A DNA stretch of 64,000 nt from Moricandia arvensis. Taxonomy: Eukaryota > Streptophyta > Magnoliopsida > Brassicales > Brassicaceae. The stretch lies in assembly GCA_905132765.1 (NCBI GenBank), contig CAJHQP010002100.1:29920-93919 (forward strand), read 5' to 3'. The first letter of the stretch is position 1. Each line of letters starts with the position of its first letter. Made by a program: the position numbers and the translations under genes. Of the stretch, positions 10,690 through 22,684 are shown piece after piece. A model generated the notes under the pieces. It was given only the letters and a program-made list of their open reading frames with translations, was not told the DNA's origin and did not search any database.

Positions 10690-11466
10690 TTTTTCAGGTA
10701 CATGCCCATCAGTACCAGAAGCAGAAAGGAGAAAGACTTAATTTTCTCAGGCCTAGTAGTCATCAAACGTAGCAACCGCAAGGAGAAGCGACATTGATCA
10801 ACACTTCTTCGTCGACCAACACTCATCTGCCAGAATCTATCGACACAAATACCGAGACTTTGATCGACGGTGAATCCCAAGCAGAGATGGTTGCTATGCT
10901 GATCGTGACTAGGAATGAGAGAGGGGACCTGTATGAACTCGATGGTCATCTGCGTAATGCAACAGGTCAGAGAATTGATGATAAGGGGATTGTAATCCCT
11001 GAACCAGAAGAAGCTGCTGTAGCTCAAGCTGGAACTAAAGCCCAAGCTGCTCTACCAAGCACGTTGGTTGACTACAATCATCCAGATCAATTCTATGCCG
11101 ACAGATCTGATGTTCTTCCTCCATCTTTCCAAAAGAACGATTTTGAGGTGAAGCCAGCCTAATTCACAATTGTGGCACATAAATCATTTCATGGACATTC
11201 TCATGAGAACCCTATGGATCATTTGGAGCGATTCGAGGATCTTGTGTCTGCTATCAAGGTAATGGAGTCCCAGAGGACTACCTTCTATGCAAGCTTTTCA
11301 ATTATTTGCTTGTTGGAGATGCTTCATACTGACTTAAGCAGCTACCACCAGAATCTCTTATATCTTGGACATATATCAAAAATGATTTCCTGCATAAATT
11401 CTTTGATGACGCAAGGGCTGCAGAGATGAGGATAAAATTTGGACATTCTCTTAGGGACCTACTGAT
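10690..11466 (+). pseudogene. gag pseudogene fragment, TGATA family
   Basis: Leader 10603-10690 ends in a T-rich stretch and CAG. The reading frame then shows the family N-terminus (MVAMLIVTRNERGDLYELDGH, then LRNATGQRIDDKGIVIPEP), the PDQFYADRSDVLPPSFQKNDFEVKP stretch and the HKSFHGHSHENPMDHLERF motif of the capsid domain, broken by frameshifts. At 11466 it jumps into LTR sequence, so the rest of gag and the 3' region are gone. Confidence 0.8.
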
Positions 11467-12540
11467 TTAGATTTCTACACCAGGGTGGCTTGTAATACTA
11501 AGATCTAGAGTAGTTGAATAGCACGAGAGTGTGACTGATTACTTGAACCTAGAATCATAGGACAATTGAAAAGCACGAAATTGAAATTAATTAACGGAAC
11601 CTGAGCCCTGTGTGAATTAAATATCTAGGCACATACGAGAGTTGGTCTAGGATTTAGTTAAACATTATCGATATGTGCGTTAGTGTTAGTCTGAGGTAGC
11701 ATCAATCGATACCCAACTATTGGTATCGATCGAGGCTCGATCCTTGTTTGCATGCGAGAGCTGGAACATAGAACTTAGGCATCTGATTAGTAGTTGCATG
11801 CGAGAGATGGATTACTTGCTTATTGAATTCAAGTTCTAATATTTGATCTATAAAACCATTAGCATCCTTGATTTGTGTTTTGAATATGTTGATTGATAAA
11901 TCCCTAGACCTAGCTATTTCAACTTATTGTTATCAAACCAATCAGCTGCTTACTTGTCTTTTATTACTTCTTTAGTAAACTGTTTGCCTAGCTTAATCTA
12001 AACATTTATAATCTATTGTGTGCCCACGCTCCCTATGGATTTGATCCCTAAGTACTACAATTGAGCCTCTTATTTGAGAGAGTAATAGTAGCTTATAGGG
12101 TTAATTTGAGAGTGCATAATAAAAGCTATGTCAATTGTATCGATCAACACTCTTACCATAGTATCGATCGATACTCATTCCTTGTTCACATGGAACAACT
12201 GGAACAAAGACTTAGTCATCTGATTAGACTCGCAGCGCGAAGTGGATATCTTACTATTACATTCAAGTTCTAGGACGGTTTATCACCCATTCTTTGCATA
12301 TGTAAATCCAAATACTTTAACATGAAACTCTAGGTACAGCTATTTATTCTCACAGTCTACAAACCAACTACTTAATCAATCTTTATTATTTACTGCTTAA
12401 TTAATACTTGCCTAGCTTAATCTCAACATTAGTGAGTCTATTGTGTGGCCACACACCATGTGGATTATGTCCCTAAGTACTACAACTGAACCTCTTACTT
12501 GAGAGAAAAAGTTGATCATAGGGTAATTTGAGTGATATCG
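11467..12540 (+). repeat. 5'-truncated LTR, TGATA family
   Basis: It starts in mid-LTR (aligned with about 9955 and 56360, 'tctacaccagggtggcttgtaatac') and runs to 'gatatcg', one base changed from TATCA. A near-perfect tRNA-Asp primer site follows. Phased motifs lie at 11702/11726 and 12140/12164. A second, diverged copy of the LTR end ('tgcccacgctccctatgg') near 12018 indicates an internal duplication of the 3' part. Confidence 0.8.
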
Positions 12541-12544
12541 AATT

Positions 12545-12562
12545 TGGCGCCGTTGTCGGGGA
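12545..12562 (+). other. Primer-binding site, tRNA-Asp type (one mismatch)
   Basis: TGGCGCCGTTGTCGGGGA matches the 18-base tRNA-Asp complement except for one C to T. It is the best-preserved primer site of this family in the window and supports an Athila-like assignment. Confidence 0.85.
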
Positions 12563-12659
12563 GCATTGGGTTTGCCATTTGACTTAATTAATAGGATTCG
12601 TCTAGTTTTATTTTCTGTTTTAGTTACTTACAAAAAAAATATTTTCTTTGTCTTTCAGG

Positions 12660-14416
12660 TTCATGGCAGCAATACAAGAAGAAGCAATGAAAAAGAGCTA
12701 TTATTCTCAGACCCTGCACTGTTAGAACACAAGATCTGCAAAAAGAAGCGCACAACATCGACACCTACCTTCTTCTTTGATTGATACTACTTGTGAGCGA
12801 GCAATGATTAATACCATCACGTCTTATTCAATTGATACTAACCCACAAGCAAACAACATGGTGGCCACTCTTATACTAACGAGGGATAAGAATAGAGACC
12901 TGCATGATCATGAGGGTCATTTGCGTAATGCAGCAAGTCAGAGATTGGATGATTAGGGGGCTTCAATACATGATCCAGAAGCAGATACTCTAGCAGCTGC
13001 TAATGCTGATAATGCTGAAGCCACTGCTGAGGCTGTAGCTAATGAGAACGTCCAGGCTGTTCGAACCAGAACGTTGGTTGACAATAACCCTTGAGACCAA
13101 TACTATGCCAACATATCTACTATTCGTCCTCCTACTTTCTAGAGGCACGGTTTCGAGCTGAAGCATGCATACTTTACACTAGTGGGACAAAAAAATTTCA
13201 TGGTCACCAACATGAGCATCCTATGGACCATCTTGAGAGGTTCGAGGATCTAGTCTATGCTATCAAAACCAATGGAGTCCATGAAGACTATCTTCTTTGT
13301 AAGCTCTTCAAGTACTCACTTGCTGTAGATGCTTCATATTGGCTTAAGCAGTTACCACTAAGATTTCTTACATCCTGGAGTAACATCAAGAACACCTTCC
13401 TACGTAATTTCTTTGAAGATTCACGATCTGAGAGTTTAGGAACAGAATTGCTACATTCACACATTAGCCTACAAAATCTTTCAAAAGCTCTTGGATTAGA
13501 TTCAAGTCATATTAGAGAGATTGTTCACACCATGGATTCAATGGGATACAACTGCTTAGTACCTTCTTCAGAGGCATCGCTTTGGTTTACCAGATGGCTG
13601 TAGACACAGCTAGTTTTGGGAATTTCACCACTAAGAATTCAAAAGATGTTGTGAGACTTTTTGAGAACTTGGTGTCTAGCAACATCATCAAGAACACTGA
13701 TTTGGAGAGGAAGATATTGTCTGCCATCCTTGGTAAGTAGCAGTTGAATGAAGTCAAAGCCAAGTTGGACAGTGTTCACAATCTTCTTAAGAAGCATGTT
13801 AGTTTTGCAGAAGATGTGAAAGCTGTTGATACCGCCAGTGACAAGGGAGATGAAGAGGATGTGAACTACACCAGTGGTACTGGTTTTCAGGAGTATGAGA
13901 ATCATGTTGTAAACTCCTATGGCACTAGTAAGAGGGGCACTTACAGCCAGAGTTTGCAGCACCAGAGATCTTACATCAACAACAACAGCAACAACAAAAG
14001 CTATGGAGCTTCTTCTTACCAAAATCCTCCCCCAACAACTCAAGAAAGCAATATAGAAAACAAGCTTGATAAAGTGATCTTGAAGGCAGCATAAGCTTAC
14101 AGTTGACTTCAATAGGAAGATATAAATTGTATACACCAACCTGAATGACAAGTTCGAAGCTCTCAGCACCCATGTGAAGAAGTTGGAGACTCAACTGGTT
14201 CAGACTAGTGAAGCTGTAAGGAGGCAGGAAGCATTGCTTAAAGAAAAAGGAGAGGCTGGACAGAAACACCCCGTGAGTGCCATTATTAATGATGATTTCT
14301 GGCAAGTGGTAAAGGAAGAGAAAATCCAAGAAGGAAACTTTCAAGTAGAACGTTCCATGTCCTTCGGCAGTTCTCACTGGTGTCATTTGACACCCAGGCT
14401 GAGCACCGATCAACAC
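12660..14416 (+). pseudogene. gag pseudogene, TGATA family, interrupted by element E
   Basis: The longest gag of this family here. Order: N-terminal 'MVATLILTRDKNRDLHDHEG' segment; Ala-rich linker; 'DQYYANISTIRPPTF'; retrotransposon gag domain (KFHGHQHEHPMDHLERFEDL, DYLLCKLFKYSLAVDASYWLKQLP, SWSNIKNTFLRNFF); then, after a frameshift near 13550, 'MAVDTASFGNFTTKNSKDVV'; a Gln/Asn/Ser-rich segment near 13970-14030; and a coiled-coil-like stretch (MKKLETQLVQTSEAVRRQEALLKEK). Several stops break the frame. It is cut at 14416 by the LTR of element E. Eleven more bases of this gag (37653-37663) reappear after E and align with K at about 58602-58613. Confidence 0.85.
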
Positions 14417-14835
14417 TAATAGGGAAAATAACCCAAAATGGAAATCTTCCAGCCCTGAGCAAGATACCGGCCTTCAGGTTAGTGCCTGGAGAAATTCCTA
14501 CCGTGATCCCTCCTTCTGTCCCTGCCTCCAAGTAAAATGGAAGTATTCTACTTAAGGGAATTCTTCCATATTTCTGAATATGGAAAAGTTTCACCTAACA
14601 TACTAAGGTCTACTCGACTATATAAGGGGAGACCAAACCCTAGAACAAGGGATCAACATCCAGAGATTAAGAGATTAGAGCTAAGCGGCTATAACTAGTG
14701 TTTACGCACCAAACGTTGTAGTTCCTGCTCATAAGATCAATAAAACATCTCTTTCAGTCTCGGTTCATACCTGTTCATTAGCTCATTCTTTGTTCTGTAG
14801 TACTCACGAAGATCCTATAGAAAAATACCCTAAGA
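14417..14835 (+). repeat. 5' LTR of element E
   Basis: 419 bp, colinear with 37232-37647. The expected TGTTGGGG start has decayed to TAATAGGG and the end CTAACA to CTAAGA. A 'ctatataaggggagacc' TATA-like core lies near 14617. Confidence 0.85.
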
Positions 14836-14838
14836 GTT

Positions 14839-14855
14839 TGGCGCTAGAAGGTGGG
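14839..14855 (+). other. Primer-binding site of element E
   Basis: TGGCGCTAGAAGGTGGG starts three bases after the LTR. The same motif with AGGAGGGG follows the Tat-type LTR at 32521. I do not assign the tRNA with confidence. Confidence 0.7.
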
Positions 14856-14877
14856 GAGTAATCTTAACTACGTGACG

Positions 14878-16560
14878 ATGGCAATGGATGAGCAAGATAA
14901 TCGATCCCCGGTTAACCCCAGGGAGATCGAACTACAAACTCAACTCGATCTTCTGCAAAGTTAAGTGACTGAGCTGCACAAAGCTCAGGAAGCAGCCACA
15001 GAATATCCCGAGCTCCTCTCAGAGGTTCAAAACCTGAAAGAGAACCTCCACGAGCACTCCAAGCAGCTGGAGCAGAGCGTTGAGAAAGTCTCTGAACTTT
15101 AAGCGGATAACCTTGTTCGCGGAGACAAGAATAATGATCTTAATATGATGAGCAACAAGCGACGGCAATTCCGAATTCAGGTTCGCCCCATGCAGCCTCT
15201 GTAGACGCCAACCAACAATGGCGACGATATTCGACGACCTCCACCATTGAATGGAGACACCGCAATAAGGAACAATACTGCAAAGAAATCCCAAGTCTTC
15301 ATCGTGGAAAGCAGCGATTTTGAGATGGATGTTGAAGATGAGACACCAGAAGGAGCCATGACAATGGGGCCGACTGTAACCACCAACATTGAGAGATTCT
15401 TCTCTAATATATTCGACGCATCCAATTCATGGTAGAAAGGCTCCTGGGAGTAGCTCCTCCGATTCGATAGAGTGTCTCTTTTATACGCCGACAACCCCTT
15501 TGCAGACAAGATTTCTCTAGTAGAAATGCCAAGGAAGTTCTCTTTCACCAAGATGAGAATGTATGATGGTACTAGCGATCCAGAAAATCATGTCGTTCAA
15601 TATAAGCAACATATGCTCACTGTAGCAATCCAAAAGGAGATGAGAGAAGCAACCATATGTAATGGTTTCGGTTCAACCCTGACAGGGCCCGCCCTATAGT
15701 AGTATATCAACCTTCCTAATGGGTCCATACGTTCCTTTGTGACCTCACCAATAAATTTGTGGAACAATTCGCAACCACAATGAGCCTAGAGAAAACGTTC
15801 GATGATCTCTACGAGATCCTCCAGCATCGAACCGAACCCCTGCGCAACTACATAGCGCGCTTCAACTAGGAAAAGGTAGCCATCTCAGGATGCAATAACA
15901 CAACAGCGATTTTAGCCTTCAAGAGAGGCCTACTCCCCGACGTGGATCTCTATAAGGAGCTAACCAGATACCAATTTAAGATCATGGAAGACTTGCTATC
16001 ACGGGCCTGGGCGCAGGTAAAATGGGAAGAAGACGTCACGAGCCGGTCCAAGATCTAATAAAAGCAAGATCAGAAAACAGCCAAAAAGACATAACTGATT
16101 GAGACTAGAAATCCAATAAAAATCGGCGAAAGAGGCAGGAAACCAGAACCAGTGCAGGTATCAAAACCGCCCCCTAGAGAAATCCGAAGGGATGACAGTA
16201 TCCACATGGCCAGATATCTCCCATCTCTCCATCTCCAAACCGGAATTGGTCAACGTTCTGAGGCAGATGGGCCAGCAGGTCAAGTGGCTTTAGAATATGA
16301 AGATACCAGATTCCTTCTGAAACCCTAACTGGTGGTGATAATTCCACAATGACCACAATCATAAGACAGAAGATTTCCTCGCACTAAGTATGGAGATTAA
16401 CGAACTATTAAATAAATGACACCTCTGGGAGTTCCTCTCTGATAAAGCTAAAATCATTTTGGACAAGCAAGCACCTAATCAACCCACTTGAGTTTCCCTA
16501 GCCTTGCTGCCTCAACAGGATAGAGTAATTAATGTCATCTTTGGCGGGTCGGAAGTACGA
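14878..16560 (+). pseudogene. gag pseudogene of element E (Tat lineage)
   Basis: ATG at 14878 opens MAMDEQDNRSPVNP, then a coiled-coil-like region (QNLKENLHEHSKQLEQSVEKV) broken by a stop. A Glu/Asp-rich linker is followed by the Tat-type capsid domain: DNPFADKISLVEMPRKFSF, then TKMRMYDGTSDPENHVVQYK, QKEMREATICNGFGSTLTGPA, LEKTFDDLYEILQHRTEPLRNY and AFKRGLLPDVDLYKELTRY. A zinc-knuckle region near 16320-16400 (WW/N.CxFHxxxxHKTEDFLAL) has decayed. At least ten stops or shifts are present. Confidence 0.82.
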
Positions 16561-16569
16561 TGTAAGCCA

Positions 16570-17280
16570 CATTGCCGCGAAGAAAAACACTAGAAATGCC
16601 AAAAAACGGTCAGGAGTTTGGAAAAACAAAGTGCCTACTCCTAGGAACAGATGAAATTAAGTTCATGGCCAAGGAGCAGCAGATGATTCTAGCTCCCCAC
16701 CACGACGCTCTGGTCATATCGCTCATTTTAGTAAAATGTTTGGGAAAAAGAATATTGTTCGATAACAAAAGCTCCACTAACATCGTCTTCCAAGCCGCAT
16801 ACCATGATTTGGGGCTAGAGGAAAATTCTCTGACTCGAAAGGTCACTCCATTCATAGGCTTCAGTGGAGAAGTCAAGCAGATCATCTGGAAGTTTTCCTC
16901 CCAGTACACGCAGGAGGGATCAACATGTCAGCTAAGTTCCCGGTCGTCGATTGCAGATCGTTCTACAATGATACTCGGACACCCTGGATCCACGATATAG
17001 GGGTGTCCCTTCGACGCCCCACTAGATGGTAACTTTCCTACCCCGTAGGGCGTAAAGAAAATCAAAGGAAATCAGGAGAACACCTGGTCCTACTATCAGA
17101 CCACCCTGAAGGGTAAGACAAAGGTCTTATAGCAATTATAGGATAAGCCTTCAGCCCTACATATGGATGAGCTGGAGGTCGAGGAAATGGTCCCACGTGG
17201 ATAAACTAGGGATTGATCCATAAATTATCGTGCATAAACTACAGGTAACCCCCCTACATCAGCCTATTAGGCAAAAGGGA
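16570..17280 (+). pseudogene. Protease pseudogene of element E
   Basis: The aspartic protease region reads FLGTDEIKFMAKEQQMILAPHHDALVISL, then VKCLGKRILFDNKSSTNIVFQAAYHDLGL and TRKVTPFIGFSGEVKQ. The retroviral D-(T/S/N)-G triad, DNGS in this lineage, is DNKS here, so the catalytic loop Gly is lost. The downstream Ile-Leu-Gly (MILGHPGS) flap-strand motif is recognisable. Stops follow near 17000. Confidence 0.78.
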
Positions 17281-17289
17281 GGAAGTTCG

Positions 17290-18400
17290 CCATGGAAAGG
17301 GACACCATCATCAATGAAGAAGGTAAGAACTTTCTGAACGCCGGATTCATCAGGGAAGTGAAATACTCTGAGTGGCTGGCCAACATTGTGGTGGTTAAAA
17401 AAAAGAACATGAAGTGGCGAGTCTGTTTAGAATTTACTGATCAAAACAAGTCATGCCCAAAAGACACCTTTCCCCTGCCTCACATCGACACGCTCGTCGA
17501 TGCAACGGCAAGACATCAGTTGATGCGTTTCATGGACGCATTCTCTAGCTACAACCAAATACTCATGCATCCGGAAGATCAAGAGAAAACCTCCTTCATG
17601 ACCTCTAGAGGCATCTATTTCTGCAAAATTATGCCCTTCGGACTAAAGAAAGTTGGATCCACCTACCAGAGACTGGTTAACATGATGTATTCGACCAGAC
17701 TATGGAAATTTATATAGATGATATGCTCTTCAAGTCCTTAGAGGCTGAAGACCATATCTCGCATTTACAGAAGGCCTTCTCCACCCTTATGGCATGAATC
17801 TTAATCCCACAAATGTTCTATTGGCATCGGCTCCGAATAATTCCTGCGATATATCGTGACGCACGGGGCATCGAAGCCAAACCCGAGAAGATAAGGGCCA
17901 TCCACGCTATCCATTCCCCCAAGAACGTAAAAGAAGAACAAAAGTTAACTGAGAGAATTGCAGCTCTGAGCAAGTTCATCTCCAGGCTTTCCGACAAATC
18001 CCATGCCTTCTTCGAAGCTCTCAAGGATCCAAAGATGTTCTAATGGAATAATAAGTGTGAATCTGCTCTCACCGAGCTTAAACCTTCACTCACTACCCCT
18101 CCTCTTCTGTCGGAACCGCTAGACGGAGAAGTTCTGATGCTAACCCGGCGGTATCAGAGCATGCAGTGAGTGCCGTCCTGGTTTGAGAGAAAGGAAACAA
18201 ACAGCTCTCAATCTACTAGGTTAGCAAATATCTCCTCGAAGAAGAAACTAGCTATAGCCACCTCGAGAAACTGGCTTTGCTCCTGCTCGTCGCAGCTCGA
18301 AAGTTACGCCCCTACTTTCAGACTCATCAGATCGTGGTTGTAACCTCGCTTCTCATAAAAACCATGCTCCACAAGCCCGAGGTATCATGACGCCTAGCTA
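17290..18400 (+). pseudogene. Reverse transcriptase pseudogene of element E
   Basis: The RT palm and fingers region is recognisable: GFIREVKYSEWLANIVVVKKKN, then KWRVCLEFTDQNKSCPKDTFPLPHIDTLVD, MDAFSSYNQILMHPEDQEKTSFMT and YFCKIMPFGLKKVGSTYQRLVN. The catalytic YIDD is encoded at about 17708-17719 (tatatagatgat), but in a different frame from the preceding block, where a stop (tag) interrupts. The thumb/connection follows (AKPEKIRAIHAIHSPKNVKE, KFISRLSDKSHAFFEALKD). Confidence 0.85.
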
Positions 18401-18960
18401 AGTAAGCAATGGAATTAGGAGGGTACGACGTAATCTTCAGACCTGCTACTGCCATAAAATCACAGGTCCTAACAGACTTTGTTGCAGAATTCTCTCCATC
18501 TATGCTCCCAGACCTGGAGCAGGATGTCAACCTCCGGAGCAAGAGAGGAGAAGTAAGAGAATGGACCTTACACGTAGAATGGTCCATAAATATAAGGGGA
18601 GCAGGAGTAGGAATAGTACTCACATCCTCTACGGGGAATACAACCTCAATAGTTGTAAGATGCAACTTCAAGGAGACTAACAATGAAAAAGAATATGAAG
18701 CCGATGGAAGCAGAAAACATCCAGGTCTTTAGCGACTCTCAGCTGATAATCAGCCAAGTCCATGGAGAATATCTAGATAAGGATGCCAACATGATCAAAT
18801 ACTCATCGATCGCCAAACCCCTGATCGAAAAATTTCAAAGCTGCAAGCTCACACATATCCCTAGAGAAAAAATTCATTGGCGAACGCTCTGGCCAACTTA
18901 GGGTCCGCCCTAGAAACCCAAAGCATGATGAATATCCCCTTGCCAATTCTCCGGTGGCCA
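18400..18960 (+). pseudogene. RNase H pseudogene of element E
   Basis: Recognisable stretches are MELGGYDVIFRPATAIKSQVLTDF, then WTLHVEWSINIRGAGVGIVL and, after a frameshift, ENIQVFSDSQLIISQVHGEY. In this lineage the first catalytic aspartate sits in an HVDGS motif; here it reads HVEWS, so that Asp is replaced by Glu and the Gly by Trp. The later Asp in FSDSQL is kept. Confidence 0.78.
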
Positions 18961-20062
18961 GCAACTTAGGAGGAAGCGGTGCCTGTGGAAATCTTAGCTA
19001 TCGAGAGAGATGTAACCTGGATGACCCCCATCACCAGATATCTAGAAAGCGATTTCCTCCTGGAGAATTGTAATGAAAGAAGAAGAATCCAAAAGAAGGC
19101 GACAAGAGACTGCCTATTTCAAGGAAATTTGTTCAGAAGGTGATTCTCCGCCCCTTATTTACGATGAATCACACCAAGACAGGCCGAAAGAATACTCAAA
19201 GAACTGCATGAAGGAAAATGTGGCTCCCATTCGAGAGGCAGAAGCCTGGTATTGAGAGCTAGAAGATCCGGCTATTATTGGCCTATGATGGCAGAAGATG
19301 GCAATCGACAAGCCAAATACTGCGACCAGTGTTAAAGACACGCCCAATTGTCCAAACTTTTTCCAGAAAATCTAAAATCCGTGAGTCCCCCTTACCCATT
19401 CAGGAAATGGGGCATGGACATAGTAGGCAAGTTCCCAATAGCACTACAGCAAATGACTTTCTCTTGGTCATAAAGATTATTTCTCCAAATGGGTGGAAGC
19501 AGAGGCATTAAGCAATGATAACAAATCTCCAGATCATGAAATTCCTATGAACTCATGTGATCACCCGCTTTTGGGTCCCACAAGAGTCATCACCGACAAT
19601 GGACCTCAGTTCACGAGTCATGACTTCAAAGAATTCTGCAAGAATTGGGGCATCAAACTTAAATTCCCCTCGCCAAGGCATCCTCAGTCCAACAGACAAG
19701 CGGAATCCACCAACAAGACGGTGGTCAACATGATAAAGAAACGCCTAGAGGATGCCCATGGAATATGGGCAGAGGAGCTACATGGAGTCATGTGGGCCTA
19801 TCGGACCACCCCTAAGACGTCTACTCAGAAAAATCCATACTCGCTGGTCTACGGAAAGGAGGCAATACTCCCAATAGAGGTGCATGTAAAAGCGACAGCG
19901 TCAAAATATCTATCTTCAGAAAAAAATGAATAGCTAATGGCTCTATGCCTCGATCTTCTTGACGAAAGGAGAGAAGCGGCAAGGCTAAAAAATTGGTCTT
20001 ACCAGAAAAACATCGCAGCTATAATAAACGAGTTAGAACCAGGACCGTCCAGTCTTTGCAAA
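18961..20062 (+). pseudogene. Integrase pseudogene of element E, 3' truncated
   Basis: Integrase inserts the cDNA copy into chromosomes. A decayed HHCC zinc region lies at 19150-19340. The core follows: KWGMDIVGKFP (first Asp, in a shifted frame near 19408), TRVITDNGPQFTSHDFKEFC (second Asp), then HPQSNRQAESTNKTVVNMIKKR (Glu). GQAES has become RQAES. The stretch ARLKNW..YNKRVRTRTVQ is the start of the C-terminal domain, cut at 20062 by the LTR of a minus-strand element. Confidence 0.85.
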
Positions 20063-21238
20063 TGACAAAATGCGGGTTAAGGTGTATTTTAAAGCACACA
20101 ATCTATCAAGTTAATCCTAGGAACTACTCTTGCCAAGAGATGTCTAATTGCAGTTCTTACGGATTGAATCCACAGAGAGCAAGGGAACACAATAGATTTA
20201 TGTATTCCTAAAGGTTAAGCTAGGCAAGCTATAAATAGGAGGTTTATTGTAGGTTTTATCTGAAAAGGAAATTTTATAAATAAGTTAAATTGATTCAAAT
20301 ATGGAAAAGATAGATCTAGGTTTTCAGGGAAGTGAATTATAGTGGATAGAATGCAGGGAATTATAATATACAAGGACCTTAATCAATTAATTTGACCCCC
20401 TCTCATTCCAATTCTCGTATGCGAACAAAAGAGTCGACCGTCGTTCGACGACTAAGGCCGAGTGTCGATCGATGGTTACCAGACATGAAGTTCGCCCGCT
20501 AGGTTAAATAAACCAGCTCTCGAATGTATCAAACAACCTAGCTCAATGAAACCAATTCTGGCGCATAACCTATTCTCGTAGTTGTTAGTCCTAAGTTTAG
20601 GTTTCTATTTAGCTATTCTAGAACGCAAGCTTTAAACATAATTCCAAAGATTGATATCTCTTCATTCTAGAAATCCTATTTTGGGGCTAATTCATCAATA
20701 CCATTATAAATCCTAAGTCTAACAAGCGAAATACTCAGACATAATCATAAAAAAACATGATAAATTGAATAATATGATGCATAGAATATATAGTGGGGTT
20801 CCAGTACAAATATCTGTAGGAGTTCATATCTTCTCCCATAAATTTACCAAAAAAGCTGTAAATAATACTTTGTTTGATATGAATTCTGTTTCTCTCTGCC
20901 TAAACAATGACAGAACCTTTATAAACTAGGTCAAAACTCGTTCAGGGGCATTTCGTAATTTATCTTGATTTGGGTTTGAAGTCGGCCAATACTGCTGCGA
21001 GTAGGCCGTTGATCGACAGCAAGGATGCTCTCTCGATCGATGGTCATGCTTGACTTTGACTCTGAGTTAGCTGAACGTGAAAGCTACTGGATATCTTCTC
21101 TGAAAGCTCTAGCAAGCTCCATTGTCTCCATAATGCTCCAAAACTTGCCTTGACCTAAAATACAGTCTAGATATACATAGTAGACTCCATATAAGGTCCA
21201 AATGATGGTCTAAAGCTGGTAAATAACAAGGTATATCA
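20063..21238 (-). repeat. 3' LTR of element H
   Basis: 1176 bp. The high end is TATATCA on the plus strand (TGATATA on the minus) and the low end begins TGACAAAATGCGGG, aligning with 43829-45089. Phased motif pairs lie at 20441/20465 and 21009/21033. Confidence 0.82.
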
Positions 21239-22684
21239 ACTCCCCCATACTTAACCTTTTGCTTGTCCTCAAGTAAAACAAAGGTAGCTTGTGAAAGAGG
21301 TTTGAAAAGTGGCATATCACATAATACATAAGCATAACTATCACCCCCACTATATCGCAACCACATCAAATGATTTTAATCAAAGAGAAAAATTATATTC
21401 CCTATCCTAGTATAGCAACCAAATCCATTCCACCACAACTCAACAAATACTAATTTGATTCACCCCTCTACTGATCTCATTTCTTTGCATAAAAATGAAG
21501 TGCATGTTTTAACTTGGGAGTATCGATCAAAGGACACATGGACTCAACTCCTGCAAACTTGCATATATAGGTATAAAGCCTTTCATGATCCCTTTCTTCC
21601 CTCTTCTCTCTCTGAATCTTTTTGGATCTCAAATTCAATGGACAATGATGGTGCTGCAGTCAATCTTGCCATATAATTTTGACTTTTTTGAACAAAAGTG
21701 TAGGCGAATAGTGGGGTCATCAGTAATGCACCTACCCCTCGCTTCCAACAATGTGTGATCATTTCTTTGAATTAGCATAGTGGGGGCATCGGTAATGTAC
21801 CTACCCCTCTGCATCTCAGGAAATCATCTGAATCTTTCCTATTATAGATTCTGAAGAGAGAGAGAGAGAAGGGAAATCAGAAATACATAGACTAGTACCT
21901 TACAACCTTGCAGAAGAAATCTGATCTGATGTATACCAATCCCTAAAGCAAGGAAAGTAGTCTGTATGAGGTTGGAGATCAGCTATGGTTCCTTCAAACT
22001 TTCTTAGTAAGTGTGATCTAATGGCAAGATGATCCACTTTGGCATCTCTATCAATCTATGAAATCAACATGTCTACGAATGGTGCTATAGTGTGGTTGGT
22101 CAATAAATATGTTTTGATCATAATCCCCTTCTTGACCCCATAAAAAATATTTGAAAAACTTAATAGATAAAAGCTCAAAATAGAGAAAAGCATCAGCGAA
22201 CCTCCCCCAGACTTAAATAACACTGTCCCCGGTGATTTCCAATCGGGTTTGGTTAATAAAAACTAAAGCATAAGTAAAAGGTAGATAGAAAGTCGATATT
22301 ACCAAACTCCGTATAGAGTGTTGACCGTGGGTGTTCAGTGTCGACCGATGGTGAACCATCCAAGCTGTCGACTGATGGTGAGATGTTGGTGTCGACCGAT
22401 GGTGGTTTCAAAATTTTCTACTCCTCCTTTGAAAACCTGAAGTAATTAAGAAAAAAAAACGTAAAAAATATAATTCCTCCCATTCAGCGATTGCTTACAG
22501 CCTTAAGCTCAAATTTGGACCTGTGGACTAGGAAGGTGGTTCATCAAACCAATGTGGAAAGCAAGTATCCACATACTCTTTGCTCGTCTCAAACCATGCA
22601 TTGATGAAGCCTCTCACAGCGTCAACTTCTCTGGTTTTATGGCTATCCCTCTTCCTCTCAGCGTCATCTCACAACGTATCCAAT
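21239..22684 (-). other. 3' non-coding region of element H
   Basis: The first bases, ACTCCCCCATACTTA, are the complement of the polypurine tract next to the LTR. The two 'cctacccctc' blocks near 21740 and 21810 are the complement of the duplicated motif seen in plus-strand copies. A second polypurine-like tract (complement of 'cctcccccagactta') lies at 22202-22216. Run of the phased motif: 22321, 22341, 22368, 22392. No coding sequence until the remnant of the post-protease region after about 22500. Confidence 0.72.
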